Shown here: positions 1 to 8,618 of the stretch, piece after piece
Position numbering within the stretch: position 1 is the stretch's first letter
Layout: each line of letters begins with the position of its first letter
Origin: G965197555 sp965197555
Lineage (GTDB): Bacteria; Chloroflexota; Dehalococcoidia; Lucifugimonadales; UBA3495
Assembly: GCA_965197555.1 (NCBI GenBank)
Contig: OZ240213.1
Coordinates: 124,001 to 188,000, forward strand
Length of the DNA: 64,000 nucleotides
Reading direction: 5' to 3'
The notes under the pieces: generated by a model
What the model saw: the letters and a program-made list of their open reading frames with translations, nothing else
Told to the model about the DNA's origin: nothing
Databases searched by the model: none
Translations under genes and position numbers: made by a program

Positions 1-1
1 G

Positions 2-562
2 GATGACTTGGTGCTGATGCTGGATTCCATGTGGTCCTACGGCTACGAGGACGCGTTGCGGGTCGGCCGGGCAATAGAAGAACTGGACTTTTTGTGGTAC
101 GAGGACCCCCTTGCCGAGGAAGATATCTACAACTACATGAAGCTAAAGAGCAAATTGGACATTCCGATCCTCTCCACTGAGTACGCGCCCGGTCGCCTCT
201 ACGGTATGGCCCAATGGATCCAACAAGGGGCCACTGATATGTTGAGAGGCGACGTTGCGGTCACTGGAGGCATCACGCCTTTGATAAAGATCGCTCACTT
301 GGCGGAGGCGTACCGCATGAAGTGTGAAATACACCACGGCGGAAACTCGCTAAACAACGTGGCCAACCTACACGTGACCGTGGCGATCAACAACTGCGAC
401 TACTACGAGGTCTTCCCCGCCCACGGCGCCAACAAATATGGGCTGGTGCAGGATATAGAGGTCGATGATCAGGGCATGGTATACGCTCCAGAGAAGCCGG
501 GGCTGGGATACGAGATCGATTGGGAGCTAGTGGAACGAGAAAAGGTGCAAGTTGTCAGCTAA
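2..562 (+). CDS. Enolase-superfamily (mandelate racemase/muconate lactonizing type) enzyme, C-terminal part
   Basis: The reading frame is open from the first bases, so the N-terminal capping domain and part of the barrel lie outside the window. What remains is the C-terminal half of a (beta/alpha)8 barrel. A metal-ligand Asp appears in LMLDS near the start, a second acidic strand in WYEDPL, and a third in LSTEY. The later GDVAVTGGITPLIKIAHLAEAY and HHGG segments are typical of the mandelate racemase branch, where His acts as general base. Such enzymes abstract the alpha proton of a carboxylate substrate, usually a sugar acid. Numerous members are a known trait of SAR202 Chloroflexi. The substrate cannot be read from sequence. 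It is not obviously co-transcribed with the next gene, 157 bases downstream. Confidence 0.85.
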   Translation, partial: DDLVLMLDSMWSYGYEDALRVGRAIEELDFLWYEDPLAEEDIYNYMKLKSKLDIPILSTEYAPGRLYGMAQWIQQGATDMLRGDVAVTGGITPLIKIAHLAEAYRMKCEIHHGGNSLNNVANLHVTVAINNCDYYEVFPAHGANKYGLVQDIEVDDQGMVYAPEKPGLGYEIDWELVEREKVQVVS

Positions 563-719
563 CCTAGGGGTCGAGGTGGCAGCATAATGGCCACGCTGTC
601 TCTAGGTGCCCAGCGAAGGTCTCGTCCATACGAGAGCCATTCCTAATCAATATTGACGCCTAGATTGTGTTACATTGTCTCAAATTACGGGTTCCTCCCA
701 TCGATTACTGGAGGGAAAC

Positions 720-3038
720 ATGCCGAACTATCAAGCCAATCAGGTACTAGCGACCGGTGAGTACGACACCGTGGGCACCCGTCCCATACGTCATGACGGT
801 CCCGACAAAGTTATGGGGCGGGCGCGTTATGCCGCGGACATCCAGCCTACGGGCCTGCTCCATGGCAAGATTTTGCGGAGTCCCCACCCCCACGCCGTCA
901 TCAAAGGCATAGACGCTAGTCGAGCCCTTGGGTTGCCGGGGGTTAGGGCGGTGGTCACCGGCGCGGACCTGCCTGAAGTCTCAGCATCGATTGCCGAGCA
1001 GGATGAGGGCGGGACCGTAAACTACGGGTTTTACAGCCGCAACGTCCTTGCCCGGGAGAAGGCCCTCTACCGCGGCCACGCCGTGGCGGCGGTGGCCGCC
1101 ACCTCGCTTGCGGTCGCGGAACAAGCCCTGTCCCTAATCGACGTGGACTACGAGGTCCTGCCCCCGGTGCTGGACGCCTACCAGGCCATGAAGGACGATG
1201 CAGCAGTGCTGCACGAGAGGTTGGTGACACTGTCCAATCCCAACTTCCGGGCCGGTGGGTATGCCGATGACGAAGATAGCCAAGCAACAAATGTGGCTAA
1301 CCGTTTCGAGTTCCGTTTGGGGGACATTGACCAAGGGTTTGAGGAGGCGGACCTGATCGTGGATCGGGAATTCCACACCAAGCCCGTACACCAAGGCTAC
1401 ATTGAGCCCCATTCGGCGACGGCCCAGTGGAACGTGGATGAGACAGTGACCATCTGGTGTAGCAGTCAGGGCCACTTTGCTCTCAGAGACCACACCGCCA
1501 CCATCCTGGGGATGAATGTGTCCAGGGTCAAGATCGTGCCCATGGAGATCGGTGGTGGCTTCGGTGGGAAGGGCCAAGGCGGGTGCTACCTGGAGCCGGT
1601 TGCTGCTGTTCTGGCCCGAAAAACCGGAAGAGCGGTCAAGATTACAATGACCCGGACCGAGGTGTTCGAAGGGACCGGCCCGACCTCCGGTACCCACATC
1701 CGAGTAAAGATAGGGGCCACTAATGATGGCCGGTTCACAGCGGCAGAAGCTCACCTGATCTACGAAGCCGGCGCCTTCCCCGGGTCTCCGGTACCCTCGG
1801 GATGTCGGACCATGTTGGCACCCTACGAGATACCCAACGCTTACATCGAAGGCGTCGACGTAGTGGTGAATACTCAGAAAGCCGCCGCGTACCGGGCTCC
1901 TGGATCACCACCCGCCGCCTTCGCCGCAGAGTCGGTGATAGACGAGCTGGCCGAGACGCTGTCCATAGACCCAGTGGAGCTTCGCCTGCGGAACGCGGCC
2001 AAGGAAGGGACTCGTCAGCCCACAGGACCCGTGTTCCGACGAATCGGGTTCGTTGAAATGCTTCAAGCAGCCCAGGACCATCCTCACCTTTCGCAGCCTT
2101 TGACGGGCACCAACCGGGGCAGAGGAGTGGCGGCCGGGGCTTGGTTCAACGGCACAGGCCCCGCCAGCGCCGTCGCCAGCGTCAATCCCGACGGTACGGT
2201 CAGCCTTGTAGAAGGGTCACCGGACATTGGTGGCACCAGGGCAGCCATGGCGATGCATTTGGCGGAAGTGCTGGGCATTCCGGTTGAGGAAGTTAAGCCT
2301 TCGATAGTCGACACAGACTCCATAGGCTATAGCTCAGGCGCCGGTGGTAGCGGAGTGACTTTCAAGATGGGTACCGCCTGCTATGAGGCCGCCCAAGACG
2401 TCAAACAGCAAATGATCAAACGCGCCGCTCTAATCTGGCAGGTTGAGCCGGAAGATGTGGAATACGACCGGGGAGTCCTAAGCCACAAACGGGACACCGA
2501 GCTCAGTACCACGTTCAAGGCGTTGGCGCAACGACTGAACTCTACCGGAGGTCCCATTGTGGGGCGTGGGACAGCAAATCCCGCGGGAGTAGGTAACGCG
2601 TTCGGCCTGCATGTGGTGGACGTGGAGGTGGACCCCGAAACAGGGAAGGTCGAAATCCTCCGCTACACAGCCTTCCAGGACGCAGGCAAGGCCATCCATC
2701 CAAGCTACGTCGAGGGCCAGTTGCAAGGAGGGGCCGTTCAAGGTATCGGCTGGGCTCTTAACGAGGAGTATTACTTGAACGACCAAGGCCAAATGATGAA
2801 TTCCAGCTTCCTTGACTACCGCATGCCGACCAGCCTGGATCTTCCTATGATCGATACAGTCATCGTGGAGGTACCCAACCCAGGGCACCCCTACGGTGTC
2901 CGAGGCACGGGTGAAGTGCCGCTGGTGCCTCCCATGGCGGCCATCGCCAACGCTATCCATAACGCGGTGGGCGTCCGTATGAACCGGCTTCCCATGTCGC
3001 CCGGGAGTATCCTAGAAGCTCTTTGGCAGAAGGATTAG
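720..3038 (+). CDS. Xanthine dehydrogenase/CoxL-family molybdopterin-binding subunit
   Basis: A 772-residue molybdenum-hydroxylase large subunit. The N-terminal a/b hammerhead domain (RHDGPDKVMGRARYAADI, about residues 23-42) is followed by the two Mo-pterin binding domains. GGGFGGKGQ near residue 290, AYRAPGSP near 400 and the C-terminal GTGEVPLVPPMAAIANAI segment are all family hallmarks. It lacks the AYxCSFR loop of form I CO dehydrogenase and the AYRGAGR of form II, so an aldehyde, purine or N-heterocycle oxidase role is more likely than CO oxidation. I start it at ATG 720 because GGAGGG lies 5 bases upstream; an in-frame start at 675 lacks such a site. The FAD and 2Fe-2S subunits normally found beside this gene are absent downstream, which is unusual unless they are encoded elsewhere. 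Confidence 0.9.
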   Translation: MPNYQANQVLATGEYDTVGTRPIRHDGPDKVMGRARYAADIQPTGLLHGKILRSPHPHAVIKGIDASRALGLPGVRAVVTGADLPEVSASIAEQDEGGTVNYGFYSRNVLAREKALYRGHAVAAVAATSLAVAEQALSLIDVDYEVLPPVLDAYQAMKDDAAVLHERLVTLSNPNFRAGGYADDEDSQATNVANRFEFRLGDIDQGFEEADLIVDREFHTKPVHQGYIEPHSATAQWNVDETVTIWCSSQGHFALRDHTATILGMNVSRVKIVPMEIGGGFGGKGQGGCYLEPVAAVLARKTGRAVKITMTRTEVFEGTGPTSGTHIRVKIGATNDGRFTAAEAHLIYEAGAFPGSPVPSGCRTMLAPYEIPNAYIEGVDVVVNTQKAAAYRAPGSPPAAFAAESVIDELAETLSIDPVELRLRNAAKEGTRQPTGPVFRRIGFVEMLQAAQDHPHLSQPLTGTNRGRGVAAGAWFNGTGPASAVASVNPDGTVSLVEGSPDIGGTRAAMAMHLAEVLGIPVEEVKPSIVDTDSIGYSSGAGGSGVTFKMGTACYEAAQDVKQQMIKRAALIWQVEPEDVEYDRGVLSHKRDTELSTTFKALAQRLNSTGGPIVGRGTANPAGVGNAFGLHVVDVEVDPETGKVEILRYTAFQDAGKAIHPSYVEGQLQGGAVQGIGWALNEEYYLNDQGQMMNSSFLDYRMPTSLDLPMIDTVIVEVPNPGHPYGVRGTGEVPLVPPMAAIANAIHNAVGVRMNRLPMSPGSILEALWQKD

Positions 3039-3298
3039 GCTGACGAAGAGGCTAAACGTTTGTAACGGCGGGGGTTAGGGGAGAGGTTCGTAAGAGTTGA
3101 AACTGAGGGACAGAGTACCCGCACGGGGTGGCTATGGACCACAAGTCCGGTTAAGGGTTCAGACTAGTATAGGCCATATAACCGGGCCCAAGGTAACCTC
3201 CAAGAAACTCCCGACATCCGCCTCCTCAACCTCTCCACCGGAGTTCCGTGGATAGCCACAGGGCAAGTTACATCACAGGCGCGTGTCGATAAACGGTA

Positions 3299-3484
3299 TC
3301 AGGGAGTCCGGCGGTCCACTCTTTGGTATCCCCACTTGGGCTCGTCTATGGAATTTCGAAATTCCCGAGCCTCGTCACAAACCTGGCAAACCCCAGTACT
3401 AATCGGGCCATTAGCTGGCTCGATGACCCAGTGGTGGTTACAGGACTCTTCCTCAACCGGTATCCCGTCGAGGTAGGCGACCAT
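3299..3484 (-). CDS. Small HHW zinc-ribbon-like protein
   Basis: A 61-residue protein containing CNHHWVIEPANGPISTGVC followed by CDEAREFRNSI. A Cys-x-His-His-Trp motif, then a CxxC pair and a REF(R/K)NS tail, recurs in very short Chloroflexota proteins that I recognise only as hypothetical. Four Cys/His ligands fit one bound zinc. The ATG at 3484 has a GAGAG-type site a few bases upstream. It lies between a molybdenum hydroxylase and an epimerase gene but is not obviously cotranscribed with either. No function can be assigned; a transcription-associated or DNA-binding role is only a guess. Confidence 0.6.
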   Translation of the reverse strand: MVAYLDGIPVEEESCNHHWVIEPANGPISTGVCQVCDEAREFRNSIDEPKWGYQRVDRRTP

Positions 3485-3572
3485 TCCGCTCTCTCATCGC
3501 AGCTATTCTTGCAACAGATTATACGTGCGTATAACTATCTAGGCAACCTGGGCTTTCAGCGGAGGCCACGGC

Positions 3573-4514
3573 TCATTGAGGCTCGATGGCAGGCAGACCC
3601 ATTTCCAACCGGACATCGTTGATTATTTCCAGTACCCGAGTTGGGTAAGGCACGTAATCGAGCTCAAACTCTTGGAGCAGCCGACTATTGTCCACTAGGT
3701 AATTCCCGGACTCTTCCAGCCCACCCGGGTTTTCGAAGGATATCTGGCCGTCCGGTAGATAACCTCGTACCAAGTCGGCCAGGTCGCCCAGACTAATTGG
3801 CGTGCCGCCGGTGTTGTAGATAGGGTATTGGGTGGTGTCGGCCAGGGTCACTCGGACGAAGGCTTCCGCCACGTCTTCCACGTGGACCGGGAGCCGCATC
3901 AAGGACCTCCAAGGGAACTGAACGGGCTCCCCCCGGGCTGGCAGGGTAATGCACTGGACATGGTCCGTCGACCCCCGGAACTTGTCCGGCCCGGTCACGT
4001 TGGCCGGACGGATTCCAGTGACTGACATACCGTAATTCTTGATGTAAAGGCTGGCCTGAAACTCATTGTAAATCTTGTGCATGGCGTACTGGCTGGTCCC
4101 GTGAACAGGATCATCCTCGTTGACCAGCCTATCCCCGAAGTGATTCTGCTGTCCGCTGACCGCGATGGAACTGGCGTAGACTACCCGATTGATTCCGCAC
4201 AATCGAGCGGCCTCGAAACAATTGTCCATTCCAAGGATGTTAATGCGCATAGTGAAATGAGGATTATCTTCCCCACCACCCAGTAGGTAGGCCAGGTTTA
4301 AGACGCGGTCCGGTCGCTCTTCCATCATAACCTTGACCACGTCCTCAAATTGGGTCACATCGCCCAGAGTGACTCTGACCCGGTCTTCCATGCCGGCAAA
4401 CGATGCAGCCATAGGATTGATATCCATGCACACCACGGCCTCGTCCCGCTCTACCAACCGCCGAATCACTCGCCTGCCTATGAAACCGGTCCCTCCCAGG
4501 ATCAGCGTCGACAT
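3573..4514 (-). CDS. NAD-dependent epimerase/dehydratase (extended SDR)
   Basis: A 313-residue extended short-chain dehydrogenase. The N-terminal GGTGFIGRRV is the NAD(P)-binding glycine motif, and CMDIN follows at the end of beta-2, where an acidic residue favours NAD. The catalytic dyad is visible as YAMHK near residue 145, with an upstream SSIAVSG serine. The C-terminal VHVEDVAEAFVRVTL segment and substrate domain match UDP-glucose 4-epimerase-like enzymes. Length is normal for the family. The substrate, probably a nucleotide sugar or a polyol, cannot be fixed. The gene stands alone on the minus strand, with 364 non-coding bases before the next minus-strand gene at 4879. Confidence 0.85.
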   Translation of the reverse strand: MSTLILGGTGFIGRRVIRRLVERDEAVVCMDINPMAASFAGMEDRVRVTLGDVTQFEDVVKVMMEERPDRVLNLAYLLGGGEDNPHFTMRINILGMDNCFEAARLCGINRVVYASSIAVSGQQNHFGDRLVNEDDPVHGTSQYAMHKIYNEFQASLYIKNYGMSVTGIRPANVTGPDKFRGSTDHVQCITLPARGEPVQFPWRSLMRLPVHVEDVAEAFVRVTLADTTQYPIYNTGGTPISLGDLADLVRGYLPDGQISFENPGGLEESGNYLVDNSRLLQEFELDYVPYPTRVLEIINDVRLEMGLPAIEPQ

Positions 4515-4878
4515 AGTACGTGCCTCCTACCAGCATCGGTGCCGTATATATGGTTGCAATAAGTATCTCAGGTTAGTCGTTCCCACAATACCTGATTGAC
4601 CGCCTTCTTCATTAGGTTGCTAGCCAGGACTACCTCGTAACCATTGTCAGCCATCGGCCTGGGTCGGGAAGGCTCAGCGAACCCGCGTGAACAGAGTCGG
4701 TGACCGCAAGAGTCCGCCCTCTCCGATATTCCTCAGCCCGGCGTTGGTTGGCCGCCTCCAGGCGGTGCTGGCGCTCGTTGACCGACAGCTCGATACATGA
4801 CTTTGAGACCGCTGGGAAGTTGGGTGACGCCCCGCAGGAAGCCTTTTGTTATTGATCCTGGGTGGCTTGCCAGCAAAA
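4515..4878. other. Intergenic, no gene recognised
   Basis: This stretch separates two minus-strand genes. Short frames occur on both strands, but none has a ribosome site or recognisable protein. A purine-rich GGAGGCACGTACT segment just above 4515 on the minus strand supplies the ribosome site of the epimerase gene. I see no convincing terminator or repeat. Confidence 0.5.
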
Positions 4879-5802
4879 CTAGACGGCGGGTATTACTTCT
4901 TCGGTCAGGATGTCCAAGTGCTCCATGTGGTCGAACGCCGTGTTGAGGCGCACCAATTGGGCCCCGGAATCGACTACTTCGGCCACCTTGTCGGCGCAGT
5001 AGGACGCAGGGCCCCACACGGAGACTTGGGCTGCCATGTCTGCATTGCCGTAACGCTTCCCGAACCACTCCCGCAGCCGCCTCTCGGCTCGGTTGGCGTC
5101 ATTATCAACCGCCACGTACACTCGTTTGGAAATAGCAAAGGTCGCGGGGTCCCGGTCCGCCTCCTCCAGGTAAGTCCGAACGTAGCCGACAGCCTCCTTG
5201 AACTGCTCGGTGGAGCTGGAGCCAGCGCCCATCCAGCCGTCCCCGTGTCTGACCGCCCGTTTCAACGCGCTAGGGTGGCGCCCCCCAAACCAGATGGGCG
5301 GGTGCGGACGCTGGACCGGCTTGGGCTCCATTGGGGTCCCATCAAGCTGCCAGAAATTACCCTGAAAGTGGGCCTCGGATTGGGTCCAGAGGGACTTCAT
5401 CACCTGAAGCACCTCCACCAACCGCCGGGTCCTTCGCTCCGGGGGAATCCCGAAGATTGGAAAGTCCGTCATTCGGGTGCCCAGCCCTATCCCTACTATC
5501 AAGCGCCCCTGGCTCATTTGGTCCAGGCTGCCCAGACTCTTCGCCAACTGCACAGGATTGCGCAGCGGGGCCAACATCACCGAGGTACCCAATCGTACTC
5601 TCTCGGTTAACGCTGCCACATAGCAGAGGAGGGTAACCGGCTCCAGGATGGCCACATCTCCGGTGATTCCTTCCTGCACCCACAAACTGTGGTAACCCAG
5701 CTCCTCCGCCCGCTTGGCCCAGGTGGCCACGAGGGCCATGTCCACCGGGCCATCCGTGAAGACCTGTGGAATAGCCACACCGTATTGAGTCTTTTCCGCC
5801 AT
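4879..5802 (-). CDS. LLM-class (luciferase-like) flavin/F420-dependent oxidoreductase
   Basis: A 307-residue luciferase-like TIM-barrel protein. Visible family features are YGVAIPQVF at the N-terminus, LWVQE, RVRLGTSVMLAPLRNPVQLAKSLGSLDQMSQGRLIVGIGLG, the KPVQRPHPPIWFGG segment (about residues 161-174) and the terminal VIPAV. The pattern resembles the F420-dependent TIGR03619/TIGR03560-like branch rather than bacterial luciferase. With an F420:NADP reductase elsewhere in the window, F420H2 is a plausible cofactor, but FMN cannot be excluded. It acts in the cytoplasm, probably in oxidation of a recalcitrant organic substrate. It is monocistronic and is transcribed away from the amidohydrolase at 6152. 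Confidence 0.88.
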   Translation of the reverse strand: MAEKTQYGVAIPQVFTDGPVDMALVATWAKRAEELGYHSLWVQEGITGDVAILEPVTLLCYVAALTERVRLGTSVMLAPLRNPVQLAKSLGSLDQMSQGRLIVGIGLGTRMTDFPIFGIPPERRTRRLVEVLQVMKSLWTQSEAHFQGNFWQLDGTPMEPKPVQRPHPPIWFGGRHPSALKRAVRHGDGWMGAGSSSTEQFKEAVGYVRTYLEEADRDPATFAISKRVYVAVDNDANRAERRLREWFGKRYGNADMAAQVSVWGPASYCADKVAEVVDSGAQLVRLNTAFDHMEHLDILTEEVIPAV

Positions 5803-6151
5803 TTCGCTCGCTATACTCCTAATCGGACCACGAATTACCCTGGCGTGAGAGCCTGGCGCCCGCCTTTGGCACCGGCAGTCTAGCAGCGGTTGAGGCCGGC
5901 CTCAAGTCTCGCCCAAATGCCACGGTGTTCACCATAGCTCCGGTGGTACATAGCAGAGCATAACGAATCAGAGCCTAATTCTCCAAAGATCAAGCTCATG
6001 GAGAATCCAAAGGTCCGTCCGCTGGTGGTGGCAAGCCGCGAGGCAGGTTATAATTGCCCAAAACGCCAGGCCTTTTACTGCGTTGTTCACCAAAGGAGTA
6101 CCCACGCTCATCGCGATTTCCTAAATGGACTTTACAGATCGGAGGACGCTC
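5803..6151. promoter_or_regulatory. Divergent intergenic region with a candidate -10 at 6049-6054
   Basis: The space between two divergent genes must hold promoters for both. A TATAAT hexamer at 6049-6054 faces the amidohydrolase gene, but a matching -35 is not obvious, so this is a weak call. The strong GGAGG at 6141-6145 sits 6 bases before ATG 6152 and decides that start. Nothing else is recognisable. Confidence 0.35.
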
Positions 6152-7855
6152 ATGGCTTACGACCTACTGGTTAAGAACGGAACAGTGATCGATGGTTCGG
6201 GTATGCCGGCTTTCCATGGCGATGTGGCAGTAAAAAACGGCAAGATCGTGGAACTGGGCAAGCTCAGCGGCAGCGCCACCCGCACCATTGATGCGGATGG
6301 CCTGGTGGTCTCGCCCGGATTTGTGGACAACCACTGCCACTACGACGCCCAGGTTACCTGGGACCCTTTGTGCAGCTTTTCCTGCTACCACGGCGCAACC
6401 ACCGTGATAATTGGGAACTGCTCCCTGTCGCTGGCCCCGGTGAGGCCGGGAACACAGGAGAGGCTCTCCGAATTCCTGTCCTACGTAGAAGCCATACCGA
6501 TGGAAGTCCTGCGCACCGTAGACTTCTCCTGGGAAACGATTCCTGAGTACATGAACGTCCTTGACCAGCGGTTGGGTGTCAACGTGGGTACCTTGATCGG
6601 CCACTCCGCCGTCCGGCACTACGTCATGGGGGACGAGTGCCAAGGCCGAGAAGCCAACGGGGCCGAAGTTGAGGCCATGCAATCGATAGTCCGGGACGCC
6701 ATCCGCTCCGGCGCTCTGGGGCTTTCAGTGTCCCGCAACCGGGGGCACTACGATCCTCAGGGGGTACTGATCCCCGGCGTGTGGGCTGGCGAAGATGAGA
6801 TTTTCGCGCTGGCCCGGGTACTACAGGAAGAGGGCACGGGGATCATCCAGAGCGGCGGGGGCAGAGGGGCTGAAATCAGCAACCGGATGATGAGCAGGCT
6901 TTCCGAGGCAACCGGCCGACAGGTCGTATACAACAACCTGGGCCAGACCGCACGCCGGCCCGAGGAATGGAAAGAGCTCATGGCGATTGTGGACGAGACC
7001 TCCCAGGCGGGGGTCCGGGCCTATCCGCTGTGCTCACCCAACAGCACCACTCAGCGGTTCACCATGAGGAATTGCCAGCTATTTAGGGGGATTCCAACCT
7101 GGCACCCTATTCTGCTTTCTTCGGACGACGAGAAACTCAAGGCATACAGCGATCCCGAGGTGCGCCAGAAGCTCCATCAAGAAGCGATAGAATGGACCGC
7201 CAATGTGACCGAGGTTAACGTCGCCCGGAACTGGTACGAATACCTGTGGGTCGAGACTCCAGTCTTGGCCAAGAACCAGGGCCTGAAGGGCAAGACCATC
7301 GCTGAAGTCGCCCGGGAGCAAGGCAAGGACATTATCGAGGCCTTCATGGACTTGGTGGTGGAAGAGAATCTTGATACCGAGTTCATACAGGGTGAAAACA
7401 ACGTGGACGTGGAGGCGGTGACCAAGATACTCAATTACCCCAGTGCCATAGTCGGCCTGTCCGACGGCGGGGCCCACGTTCAGTTCCACGGCGGATACGG
7501 TTACAGCACCCGTCTCCTAGGCTATTGGGTACGAGAAAAGCAGATCATGGACTTGGAGAAGGCAGTGCGCCGCTTGACCTTCGAGTCCGCATCCACCTTC
7601 GGCCTGTTTGATCGCGGACTGCTCCGTCCGGGCATGGCTGCAGACATCACCGTATTCGATCCCGAGACCGTGGGACCGCTTCCTGAAGACACAGTGGAGG
7701 ACTTCCCAGGCGGCGGCTGGCGCATCCGGGAGCTGGCGCAGGGCATCATGAACACCATCGTCAACGGTGAAGTGCTGCTGGAGGATGGAAAACATACCGG
7801 CGCTCTGCCGGGAAAGGTGATGCGCAACGCCTTGTACCAGTCAGAACATAGCTAA
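6152..7855 (+). CDS. D-aminoacylase/N-acyl-D-amino-acid deacylase family amidohydrolase
   Basis: A 567-residue amidohydrolase with a composite beta-sandwich: DLLVKNGTVIDGSG begins the first half and TVFDPETVG lies in the C-terminal half. Metal-site residues appear in GFVDNHCHYDAQ (residues about 66-77; the usual HxH is NHCH), GNCSLSLAP, IGHSAVRHYVM and SDGGAHVQFH. The order and spacing match N-acyl-D-amino-acid deacylases, which hydrolyse N-acylated D-amino acids with a Zn site. The YNNLGQ segment and a long 300-450 insert are also family-like. I chose ATG 6152 over an upstream in-frame ATG at 6125 because GGAGG lies at 6141-6145. A perfect terminator follows 40 bases after the stop. It may recycle peptidoglycan or other D-amino-acid-containing matter. 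Confidence 0.88.
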   Translation: MAYDLLVKNGTVIDGSGMPAFHGDVAVKNGKIVELGKLSGSATRTIDADGLVVSPGFVDNHCHYDAQVTWDPLCSFSCYHGATTVIIGNCSLSLAPVRPGTQERLSEFLSYVEAIPMEVLRTVDFSWETIPEYMNVLDQRLGVNVGTLIGHSAVRHYVMGDECQGREANGAEVEAMQSIVRDAIRSGALGLSVSRNRGHYDPQGVLIPGVWAGEDEIFALARVLQEEGTGIIQSGGGRGAEISNRMMSRLSEATGRQVVYNNLGQTARRPEEWKELMAIVDETSQAGVRAYPLCSPNSTTQRFTMRNCQLFRGIPTWHPILLSSDDEKLKAYSDPEVRQKLHQEAIEWTANVTEVNVARNWYEYLWVETPVLAKNQGLKGKTIAEVAREQGKDIIEAFMDLVVEENLDTEFIQGENNVDVEAVTKILNYPSAIVGLSDGGAHVQFHGGYGYSTRLLGYWVREKQIMDLEKAVRRLTFESASTFGLFDRGLLRPGMAADITVFDPETVGPLPEDTVEDFPGGGWRIRELAQGIMNTIVNGEVLLEDGKHTGALPGKVMRNALYQSEHS

Positions 7856-7895
7856 CGGGTCCGATCTTCGCGACGAAGCCCTAGAACGGCGCCTA

Positions 7896-7928
7896 AAAAG
7901 CCTTCCCCAACGGTTGGGGAAGGCTTTT
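7896..7928 (+). terminator. Rho-independent terminator after the amidohydrolase
   Basis: A perfect 15-bp stem (7896-7910 with 7914-7928) closes a 3-base CGG loop. The arms begin and end in A and T runs, so it can work in both directions. It lies 41 bases after the stop of the gene at 6152-7855. Confidence 0.9.
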
Positions 7929-7946
7929 ACATATTCACATTTCAAA

Positions 7947-8003
7947 CGATTATGATGATAATCGAGAGTACCCTGAACACAGTTACCGGATGTCAACATC
8001 CGG
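7947..8003 (+). promoter_or_regulatory. Two perfect inverted repeats upstream of hpt
   Basis: The first is CGATTAT-GATG-ATAATCG (7947-7964), AT-rich and operator-like. The second is CCGGATG-TCAA-CATCCGG (7986-8003), GC-rich and hairpin-like, followed by CTATCACATGAGAGGG. Both lie between the preceding terminator and hpt at 8031. One could be an operator and the other a leader hairpin; no family is recognised. Confidence 0.45.
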
Positions 8004-8030
8004 CTATCACATGAGAGGGATTACCATCGA

Positions 8031-8618
8031 ATGTCGGCTGATTACGGCTACGGTCCACTGGACCGGGATGACGTGCCAGGGGTCGGCCAAGTCTTGGTAA
8101 CCGCACGCCAGCTAGAGCTGCGGGTAGCGGAGATGGGGCGCCAAATATCCAGAGACTACGCAGACACCCAGCCCGTGTTCGTCGGCGTGTTGAAGGGAGT
8201 CCTCTGCTTCATCTCCGACCTGATACGTCAGGTCTCGTTGCCCCTGTCTACGGAGTTCATAACAATCTCCCGTTCGGGCGACAGCCATGAAGGGATACGC
8301 ATCACCAAGGACCTTGACCGGAGTATCGCGGGCTGCCACGTACTCATAGTAGAGGACATCGTAGACACTGGAATCACCCTCAACTACTTGCGTAGCTACC
8401 TGGAGACACTCAAACCGGCGAGCATCAAGGTCTGCACTCTGTTGAACAAGAGAGCCAGAAGGTTGGTGGACGTCGACCTGGACTATGTTGGCTTTGAAGT
8501 TCCGGACGAGTTCGTGGTGGGATACGGTTTGGACTATCAGGAGAAGTACCGGAACTTGCCATTCATAGCGGCGCTGGGCTCCGAAGCTGATCCCGCTGGT
8601 CGCGTCACTTGGGACTGA
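8031..8618 (+). CDS. hpt: Hypoxanthine(-guanine) phosphoribosyltransferase
   Basis: A 195-residue purine salvage enzyme that transfers the phosphoribosyl group of PRPP to hypoxanthine or guanine. The PRPP-binding loop is VEDIVDTGITL (about residues 106-116). GVLKGVLCFISDLIR near residue 55 and the C-terminal VGYGLDYQEKYRNLPFIAAL complete the family pattern, with Lys, Asp and Tyr at the purine pocket. Length is slightly over the usual 180 because of an N-terminal extension of about 15 residues. The start ATG has GAGAGGG upstream. It converges with the SDR gene at 8605, their 3' ends overlapping by 14 bases. Purine control is suggested only by the palindromes upstream. Confidence 0.93.
   Translation: MSADYGYGPLDRDDVPGVGQVLVTARQLELRVAEMGRQISRDYADTQPVFVGVLKGVLCFISDLIRQVSLPLSTEFITISRSGDSHEGIRITKDLDRSIAGCHVLIVEDIVDTGITLNYLRSYLETLKPASIKVCTLLNKRARRLVDVDLDYVGFEVPDEFVVGYGLDYQEKYRNLPFIAALGSEADPAGRVTWD

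Noticed and set aside
4846..5610. 254-codon plus-strand frame
   Set aside because: Antisense shadow of the LLM gene at 4879-5802; no similarity to a known protein.
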